Shown here: in pieces, positions 59,053-64,000 of the stretch
Layout of the letters: every line of letters begins with the position of its first letter
Position numbering within the stretch: position 1 is the first letter of the stretch
Source of the DNA: Phycicoccus jejuensis
GTDB taxonomy: Bacteria > Actinomycetota > Actinomycetes > Actinomycetales > Dermatophilaceae
DNA: 64,000 nt
Direction: 5' to 3'
Assembly (NCBI RefSeq): GCF_000720925.1
Contig: NZ_JOEE01000008.1
Location: 1 to 64,000 of the forward strand
Notes under the pieces: generated by a model
The model's input: only the letters and a program-made list of their open reading frames with translations
What the model was told of the DNA's origin: nothing
Databases searched by the model: none
Translations under genes and position numbers: made by a program

Positions 59053-59190
59053 ACCGGGGGATGGACCCGCGTGGCGGGGGTATCCGGCGATGGTGCACAA
59101 TCTGGCGCGCACGATCGTCCCACCGGGCACAAAGACGCCTCTCCGTGCGTTGTCCGGGCCGATCGGCACGACGAAGGGTGGAACACCAGC

Positions 59191-59490
59191 ATGGCAACCG
59201 ACTACGACGCACCTCGCAAGACCGAGGAGGACGTCTCCGAGGACTCGATCGAAGAGCTGAAGAACCGGCGCGTCGACTCCCGGTCCTCGAGCGTGGACGT
59301 CGACGAGACCGAGCAGGCCGAGGGCTTCGAGCTGCCCGGCGCCGACCTCTCCGGCGAGGAGCTCTCGGTGCGGGTCCTCCCGCGCCAGGCGGACGAGTTC
59401 ACCTGCTCGCAGTGCTTCCTCGTCCACCACCGCAGCCAGCTTGCGAGCGACGCGAAGGGCGTCCTCGTCTGCCGCGACTGCGCGGCCTGA
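59191..59490 (+). CDS. DUF4193-family zinc-ribbon protein
   Basis: A 99-residue DUF4193 protein. The N-terminus MATDYDAPRKTEEDVSEDSI is the family signature; an acidic linker leads to a C-terminal ribbon EFTCSQCFLVHHRSQLASDA ending VCRDCAA, i.e. two CxxC pairs. Widely conserved in actinobacteria, function unknown; zinc binding is inferred. ATG 59191 has GAAGGG about 10 nt upstream and its own promoter region of 160 bp (a CACAAT hexamer lies near 59096). Confidence 0.88.
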   Translation: MATDYDAPRKTEEDVSEDSIEELKNRRVDSRSSSVDVDETEQAEGFELPGADLSGEELSVRVLPRQADEFTCSQCFLVHHRSQLASDAKGVLVCRDCAA

Positions 59491-59522
59491 GCACCGCCGC
59501 ACCCGTGGGAGGCCCGACCCGC

Positions 59523-59975
59523 GTGCCCGTCGCCGTCCGGCGGCTGCACGAGGACGCCGTCCTCCCGCGCTACAGCACCGACGGGGATGCCGGGGCCGAC
59601 CTCAGCAGCGTCGCCGAGGTGACCCTGGCACCCGGGGAGCGGGCGCTGGTCCCGACCGGGATCGCGCTCGCGCTGCCGCCGGGGACCGTGGGGCTGGTGC
59701 ACCCCCGCTCGGGCCTCGCGGCCCGGCACGGCGTGAGCATCGTCAACGCCCCGGGCACCGTCGACTCCGGCTACCGCGGCGAGGTGCTGGTCAACCTGGT
59801 CAACCTCGACCCGACCGAGAGCTTCACGGTGCGGGTCGGCGACCGGATCGCCCAGCTCGTCGTCCAGGAGTACCTCCACGCCGACTTCTCGGCCACCGAT
59901 TCGCTTCCCGGCAGCGCCCGGGGAGAGACTGGACACGGGTCCACCGGGGGCTTCGGCTCCACCGACACCCCCTGA
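59523..59975 (+). CDS. dut: dUTP diphosphatase
   Basis: A 150-residue trimeric dUTPase, hydrolysing dUTP to dUMP and so limiting uracil in DNA. All five motifs are present: GDAGADLSS, HPRSGLAARHG, GTVDSGYRGEVLVNLVNLD with the catalytic Asp, GDRIAQLVV, and the C-terminal RGETGHGSTGGFGST arm. GTG 59523 is used because the conserved domain begins a few residues later; GGGAGG lies 11-12 nt upstream. The gene lies 32 bp after DUF4193 with no DUF3093 gene between them, unlike the arrangement I recall in mycobacteria. Confidence 0.92.
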   Translation: MPVAVRRLHEDAVLPRYSTDGDAGADLSSVAEVTLAPGERALVPTGIALALPPGTVGLVHPRSGLAARHGVSIVNAPGTVDSGYRGEVLVNLVNLDPTESFTVRVGDRIAQLVVQEYLHADFSATDSLPGSARGETGHGSTGGFGSTDTP

Positions 59976-60010
59976 CCCACCGACCACCACACGTTTCGAG
60001 GACCACCGCC

Positions 60011-60754
60011 GTGAGCATCTTCCGCAGGAGCAAGCGCACCGAGACCGAGCCGGCGTCCGCGCCGGAGGTCGAGGACGCCACCGCCGTCGAGGACGAGGGC
60101 ACCGAGGCCGCGCCGGAGGACGACGCGGCCGACCGCACGAGCGGCCCCTACGACGTCAGCGAGGTCGACGGGCGCGACGGTCGCCTCGACCTCGGCGCCC
60201 TCTGGGTGCGCGGCGTCCCCGGGATGGAGCTGCGCCTCGAGGTCGACCAGGAGACGCAGGTCGTCAACGCGGCGACCGCGGTGTTCGGCGAGTCCGCCCT
60301 CCAGGTCCAGGCCTTCGCGGCGCCGCGCACCGAGGGCCTGTGGGCCGACATCCGCCGCGAGATCGCGATGTCCGTCGAGCGGCAGGGCGGCACCGTCGAG
60401 GAGGTCCCGAGCGAGCTCGGCACGCGGCTGCGGACGCGGCTGCCCTCGGCCGGCCCGGACGGGCGCACCGTCTTCGCGCCGGCGACCTTCGTCGGCGTCG
60501 ACGGCCCCCGCTGGTTCCTGCGCGGCGTCCTCTCCGGGCGCGCGGCCATCGACGACGAGGCGGCCGAGCCGCTGCTCGAGGTGCTCCGCGAGCTCGTCGT
60601 CGTCCGTGGCACCGACCCGATGGCCCCGCGCGAGCTGCTGCCCCTGCGCCTGCCGCAGGACGAGCAGGCGGCGGCCGCCGACGAGACCGACGACGACGCG
60701 CCCGCGACGCTCGACCCCTTCGAGCGCGGGCCCGAGATCACCGAGGTGCGCTGA
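60011..60754 (+). CDS. DUF3710-family protein
   Basis: A 247-residue DUF3710 protein. It starts SIFRRSKRTE, has an acidic Asp/Glu/Ala linker (to about 45), then the conserved RTSGPYDVSEVDGRDGRLDL and GALWVRGVPGMELRLEVDQE, and ends in an acidic tail. Function unknown; conserved beside dut and the OB-fold protein. GTG 60011 follows ACGTTTCGAGGACCACCGCC with GAGG at about 10 nt. Its stop overlaps the next start by one base (TGATG). Confidence 0.87.
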   Translation: MSIFRRSKRTETEPASAPEVEDATAVEDEGTEAAPEDDAADRTSGPYDVSEVDGRDGRLDLGALWVRGVPGMELRLEVDQETQVVNAATAVFGESALQVQAFAAPRTEGLWADIRREIAMSVERQGGTVEEVPSELGTRLRTRLPSAGPDGRTVFAPATFVGVDGPRWFLRGVLSGRAAIDDEAAEPLLEVLRELVVVRGTDPMAPRELLPLRLPQDEQAAAADETDDDAPATLDPFERGPEITEVR

Positions 60755-61113
60755 TGACCCTTCGTGAGCGCCTGCGCGACCTCTCGCGCACGCCGCTGGA
60801 GCAGGACGCCGACGAGCTGCAGCAGCAGTCGGCCTCCGAGGGCGGCGACGACCTGTCGGCCCTGGCCCCCCGCTTCTCCGCGTGCGTGTGCGGCTCGGTC
60901 CGCGCCGTGACGCTGCCCCCGCGCCGCAGCGTGCCCGCCCTCGTCGCCGAGGTGTGGGACGGCAAGGGCGCGGTCAACCTCGTGTGGGTGGGCCGGCGCT
61001 CCATCGGCGGCATCGAGCCCGGGACGTTCGTGCGGGCCCGCGGTCGGGTCACGACGGTCCGCGGGGTGCAGACGATCTTCAACCCCGCCTACGAGATCCT
61101 CCCGAAGCAGTGA
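60754..61113 (+). CDS. OB-fold nucleic-acid-binding-type protein
   Basis: A 119-residue protein with an N-terminal helix (LRERLRDLSRTPLEQDADEL) and a C-terminal OB fold (ACVCGSVRAVTLPPRRSVPA, then LVAEVWDGKGAVNLVWVGRR, ending RGRVTTVRGVQTIFNPAYEI). This matches the small OB-fold proteins placed between DUF3710 and DUF3159 in actinobacteria (Rv2694c type). Ligand unknown. Start and stop overlap both neighbours, so translation is coupled through the four-gene run. Confidence 0.85.
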   Translation: MTLRERLRDLSRTPLEQDADELQQQSASEGGDDLSALAPRFSACVCGSVRAVTLPPRRSVPALVAEVWDGKGAVNLVWVGRRSIGGIEPGTFVRARGRVTTVRGVQTIFNPAYEILPKQ

Positions 61114-61841
61114 GCGCGGCCCACCCGGCGCCCGCGGCCGAGACCGTCGAGGCGCTGATCCGCCACCGCCTCTCGGTGGCGCTCGGCGGGTGGCGCGGGT
61201 CGGTCGAGACGGCGCTGCCGACCCTCGTCTTCGTCGTCGCGTGGTCGGTGAGCGACCACGACGTCACGGTCGCGGCCGTCGCCGCCGTCGCGGTGGCCCT
61301 CGTGCTCGCGGTGCTCCGGCTCGTCCAGCGCTCGTCCCTGCAGCACGTCGGCGGGGCGGTGTTCGCCACGGCGATCGCCGCGTTCTTCGCGCTGCGCTCC
61401 GGGGAGGCGCAGGACGCGTTCCTGCCCGGCATCCTCACGAGCGTCGGCTTCCTCGTCGCGACGCTGGTCTCCATCGTCACCCGCTGGCCCGCGGTCGGCT
61501 TCATCGTCGGCGCCGGCGACCCGCGGGCCGCCGAGGACCCGTTCGGCTGGCGCCGCGACGCCGGGATGGTCCGCGTCTGCATCCGGCTCACGTGGGTGCT
61601 CGTCGCGATGTACGTCGTCCGGGTCGCCGTCATGGTGCCGCTCTACCTCGACGAGCGGGTCACGCTGCTCGGCGTCGCCAAGGTCGCGCTCGGCTGGCCG
61701 CTCTGGGTGGCCGGCATCGCCGTGATGGGCTGGCTGCTCGTCTCCGGCCACACCCCGCTCGAGCCCGGCCGCGGGCCCGCCGCCGACGACGCCGACGCGA
61801 GCGACGACGCGGACGAGCCGCTGACCGGCCGCGACGCCTGA
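61110..61841 (+). CDS. DUF3159-family membrane protein
   Basis: A 243-residue protein with about six membrane helices. Family motifs include LGGWRGSVETALPTLVFVVA, WPAVGFIVGAGDPRAAEDPF and GWPLWVAGIAVMGWLLV. The C-terminal tail is acidic and disordered. Function unknown. GTG 61110 overlaps the OB-fold stop by 4 nt. It converges on the TrkA pair with 28 bp between stops. Confidence 0.86.
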   Translation: MSAAHPAPAAETVEALIRHRLSVALGGWRGSVETALPTLVFVVAWSVSDHDVTVAAVAAVAVALVLAVLRLVQRSSLQHVGGAVFATAIAAFFALRSGEAQDAFLPGILTSVGFLVATLVSIVTRWPAVGFIVGAGDPRAAEDPFGWRRDAGMVRVCIRLTWVLVAMYVVRVAVMVPLYLDERVTLLGVAKVALGWPLWVAGIAVMGWLLVSGHTPLEPGRGPAADDADASDDADEPLTGRDA

Positions 61842-61869
61842 CGTCGCGTCGCCCGAACCGGCTTGCGGC

Positions 61870-62562
61870 TCAGCCCTCCTCGTCGTCCTCGCGCTTCTGG
61901 CGACGGCCGGGGGAGAGCAGCGACTCGAGGTCGGACTCGGCCTCCGGGGTCGTGACGAAGAGGAGCTCGTCGAGCGGCTCGAGGGCGTCGTCGCGGCTCG
62001 GGGCGATGGGGTGCCCGTCGCGGATGATGCCGGTGAGGACGGTGTCGGCGGGGAAGGGCACGTCGCCGACCCGGGCGCCGGCGTAGGGGCTGCCGAGCGG
62101 CAGGGTCATCTCGACCATCATCGCGCGGCCCTGCTGGAACTCGAAGATGCGCACGAGGTCGCCGACGCTCACGGCCTCCTCGACGAGCGCGGTCATCAGG
62201 CGCGGGGTGGAGACGGCGACGTCGACGCCCCAGGCCTCGTCGAACATCCACTCGTTCTTCGGGTTGTTGACGCGGGCGACGGTGCGGGGGACGCCGAACT
62301 CGGACTTGGCGAGCAGCGACAGCACGAGGTTGACCTTGTCGTCACCGGTCGCGGCGACGACGACGTCGCACTCGGCGAGGCCGGCCTCGGAGAGGGTGTC
62401 GATCTCGCAGGCGTCGGCCTGCAGCCAGCTGGCGTCCGGGACCTTGGACACCCGCTCGCCGTCGGCCTCACGGTCGACGAGGAGCACCGAGTGTCCGTTG
62501 CGGATGAGCTCGCGGGCGATGGACCGCCCGACGGAGCCCGCCCCGGCGATGACGACGCGCAT
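61870..62562 (-). CDS. TrkA-family K+ uptake regulatory protein (CeoC-like)
   Basis: A 230-residue cytoplasmic TrkA protein. The N-terminal RCK/Rossmann domain starts MRVVIAGAGSVGRSIARELI and has LLVDRE and VVVAATGDDKVN; the C-terminal RCK_C domain is about 145-215. It binds NAD(H) or nucleotides and gates a Trk/Ktr-type potassium channel. It ends in a short charged tail. ATG 62562 has AAGG about 8 nt upstream. It follows the second TrkA gene by 17 bp; the pair resembles ceoB/ceoC in mycobacteria. Confidence 0.88.
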   Translation of the reverse strand: MRVVIAGAGSVGRSIARELIRNGHSVLLVDREADGERVSKVPDASWLQADACEIDTLSEAGLAECDVVVAATGDDKVNLVLSLLAKSEFGVPRTVARVNNPKNEWMFDEAWGVDVAVSTPRLMTALVEEAVSVGDLVRIFEFQQGRAMMVEMTLPLGSPYAGARVGDVPFPADTVLTGIIRDGHPIAPSRDDALEPLDELLFVTTPEAESDLESLLSPGRRQKREDDEEG

Positions 62563-62579
62563 GGAGGAGCCTTTCGGGG

Positions 62580-63242
62580 TCAGTGGGAGGGGGGCGGCGC
62601 GTCGAGGACGCGCTCGGCGGTCGCGAGGTGCTCGCGCAGCAGGGCGAGGTGCACGAGGTCGCCCTCCTGGTACACGGTGTCGGCGCCGGGGATGAACCCG
62701 TCGCCGAGCCGGGTCACGTAGGCCAGCCGGCCCTCGGTGGCCGTCTCGACCTCGGTGTAGCGGCGGCCGATCCACGACGCCGCCACCGGGATCTCGGCGA
62801 TGACGACGTGCCCCGACGGGTCGGTGAACTCGGGGACGTGACCCTGGGGGAGCAGGCGGCGGAGCATCTGGTCGCTCGTCCACTTGACGGTGGCGACGGT
62901 GGGGATGCCCAGGCGCTGGTAGATCTCGGCGCGACCGGGGTCGTAGATGCGGGCGACGACGTTCTCGACGCCGAACTTCTCGCGGGCCACGCGCGCGGCG
63001 AGGATGTTCGAGTTGTCACCGCTGGAGACCGCGGCGAACGCGTAGGCGTTGTCGATGCCGGCGGCCCGCAGGGTGTCGCGGTCGAAGCCGACGCCGGTGA
63101 CCGTGCGCCCCTCGAAGGAGGTCCCGAGGCGCCGGAAGGCGCTCTCGTCCTGGTCGACGACGGCGACCTCGTGGCCGGCGCGTTCGAGGGCCCGGGCGAG
63201 GGAGGCGCCGACACGGCCGCAGCCCATGATCACGAAGTGCAC
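62580..63242 (-). CDS. TrkA-family K+ uptake regulatory protein (CeoB-like)
   Basis: A 220-residue TrkA protein with Rossmann motif VIMGCGRVGASLARALERAG, the acidic ribose-binding VVDQDES, AVSSGDNSNILAARVAREKF and a C-terminal RCK_C domain (about 135-210). It probably pairs with CeoC-like TrkA to control potassium uptake. GTG 63242 has TAGCGT ending 7 nt upstream on the minus strand, so it is probably leaderless and starts the two-gene operon. It is divergent from the permease at 63331. No TrkH/Ktr channel gene is visible here. Confidence 0.88.
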   Translation of the reverse strand: MHFVIMGCGRVGASLARALERAGHEVAVVDQDESAFRRLGTSFEGRTVTGVGFDRDTLRAAGIDNAYAFAAVSSGDNSNILAARVAREKFGVENVVARIYDPGRAEIYQRLGIPTVATVKWTSDQMLRRLLPQGHVPEFTDPSGHVVIAEIPVAASWIGRRYTEVETATEGRLAYVTRLGDGFIPGADTVYQEGDLVHLALLREHLATAERVLDAPPPSH

Positions 63243-63249
63243 GACAGGG

Positions 63250-63255
63250 ACGCTA
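63250..63255 (-). promoter_or_regulatory. Candidate -10 (TAGCGT) for leaderless trkA pair
   Basis: On the minus strand TAGCGT ends 7 nt before GTG 63242. Confidence 0.45.
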
Positions 63256-63317
63256 CTACGCGCCCGCAGCGGACGGACCGCAGTCCGGGACGTGCACGCG
63301 CCGTGCGCGCTTCTGCC

Positions 63318-63323
63318 TACAGT
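63318..63323 (+). promoter_or_regulatory. Candidate -10 (TACAGT) for leaderless permease gene
   Basis: TACAGT ends 7 nt before GTG 63331. Confidence 0.5.
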
Positions 63324-63330
63324 TGTCCTC

Positions 63331-64000
63331 GTGTCAACACCCGGACGTCTCGTCAAGCGCGTCATCCTCGGGCGGGCGATGCGCAGTGACCGTCTCGGCG
63401 AGACGCTCCTGCCGAAGAAGCTCGCTCTGCCGGTCTTCGCGAGCGACGCACTGTCGTCGGTGGCCTACGCCCCCGACGAGATCCTGCTCACCCTCGGGCT
63501 CGCGGGCGGCACGCTCGCGCTGACCCAGTCGTGGAAGATCGCGCTCGTCGTCGTCTTCGTCATGGCGATCGTCATCATGAGCTACCGGCAGAACGTCCAC
63601 GCCTACCCCAGCGGCGGCGGCGACTACGAGGTGGCGAGCGTCAACCTCGGGCCGCGGGCCGGCCTGACGGTGGCGAGCGCGCTGCTCGTCGACTACGTGC
63701 TGACCGTGGCGGTGTCGGTCTCGTCGGGCGTCCAGAACGCCGCAGCGGCCTTCGGCTTCGTCCGCGGGCACGAGGCGGTCGTCGCGGTGCTCATCATCGT
63801 CGCGCTCACCGCGATGAACCTCCGGGGTGTGCGCGAGTCCGGGACGGCGTTCGCCATCCCCACCTACCTCTTCATGGCCAGCGTGCTCGGCATGGCCGCG
63901 TTCGGTTTCTTCCGCAAGGTCTCCGGCGACCTGCCGCTGGCCGAGAGCGCGTCGCTGACGCTGCGTGCCGAGAGCGGTTTCGAGGAGCTCGGCACCGTCG
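63331..64000 (+). CDS. APC-family permease, truncated by window end
   Basis: The first 223 residues of an amino-acid-type permease running off the right edge. After a basic N-terminus (RLVKRVILGRAMRSDRLGET) come the family-typical FASDALSSVAYAPDEILLTL, membrane helices and YPSGGGDYEVASVNLGPRAG, then LVDYVLTVAVSVSSGVQNAA. This FASDALSSVAYA/GGGDYEVA subgroup is usually found next to TrkA genes in actinobacteria (Rv2690c type), and may serve amino acid or potassium transport. GTG 63331 is supported by TACAGT 7 nt upstream. The gene is intact as far as it can be read. Confidence 0.85.
   Translation, partial: MSTPGRLVKRVILGRAMRSDRLGETLLPKKLALPVFASDALSSVAYAPDEILLTLGLAGGTLALTQSWKIALVVVFVMAIVIMSYRQNVHAYPSGGGDYEVASVNLGPRAGLTVASALLVDYVLTVAVSVSSGVQNAAAAFGFVRGHEAVVAVLIIVALTAMNLRGVRESGTAFAIPTYLFMASVLGMAAFGFFRKVSGDLPLAESASLTLRAESGFEELGTV

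Overview
The window is about 64 kb of very GC-rich, gene-dense chromosomal DNA from an actinomycete. Evidence for this: strong G/C third-position bias, frequent GTG starts, many apparently leaderless genes, SepH, Rv2175c-type, DUF3040/DUF3159/DUF3710/DUF4193/DUF5998 proteins, an actinobacterial LexA box, a class II DAHP synthase and coproporphyrin-type ferrochelatase. Separate topoisomerase IV genes (parE, parC) argue against mycobacteria; the overall set fits a Micrococcales relative such as Intrasporangiaceae, but that family placement is inference. I see no rRNA, tRNA, prophage, insertion sequence or CRISPR array.

Layout. 1-4.5 kb: tail of a giant Ig-like/fibronectin surface protein carrying a one-base frameshift. 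4.6-25.1 kb: a block resembling M. tuberculosis Rv2172c-Rv2187 (fadD15-like ligase, SRPBCC protein, ROK glucokinase, acyltransferase, MacS-type two-component pair, DAHP synthase, PASTA kinase, LysM transglycosylase, Rv2175c-type DNA-binding protein, polyprenyl synthetase, metF), with a frameshifted small gene at 18.1-18.4 kb. 25.1-27.4 kb: a looser island of YjbR, membrane-anchored and haem-degrading-type small proteins with long non-coding stretches. 27.4-35.9 kb: YbaK deacylase, then a LexA-boxed translesion operon (DUF6504, HEPN protein, DnaE2-type polymerase, methyltransferase, DinB) and DUF3040.

35.9-48.5 kb: DUF456, DUF7455, parE and parC, with an amino-acid permease and a LacI-regulated sugar ABC operon lying between the two topoisomerase genes. 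48.5-55.4 kb: GNAT/acyl-CoA synthetase fusion, secreted glycosidase-like protein, DUF5998, phosphodiesterase-like protein, thymidine kinase. 55.4-55.8 kb: a 419-bp intergenic region packed with three kinds of repeat. 55.8-64 kb: sepH, ferrochelatase, suhB, DUF4193, dut, DUF3710, OB-fold, DUF3159, two TrkA proteins and a truncated permease, matching the order around Rv2690c-Rv2701c.

The most unusual material is non-coding. A two-hairpin element occurs at 45240-45300 and 55421-55481 with a compensatory base-pair change between copies. The second copy runs into a 19-bp tandem array and is followed by three ~64-bp hairpin units. Other notable points are a LacI regulator with no canonical start codon in the right place, an operator placed inside the sugar-operon promoter, and about sixteen genes with a TANNNT or CANNNT hexamer 6-8 nt before the start codon.
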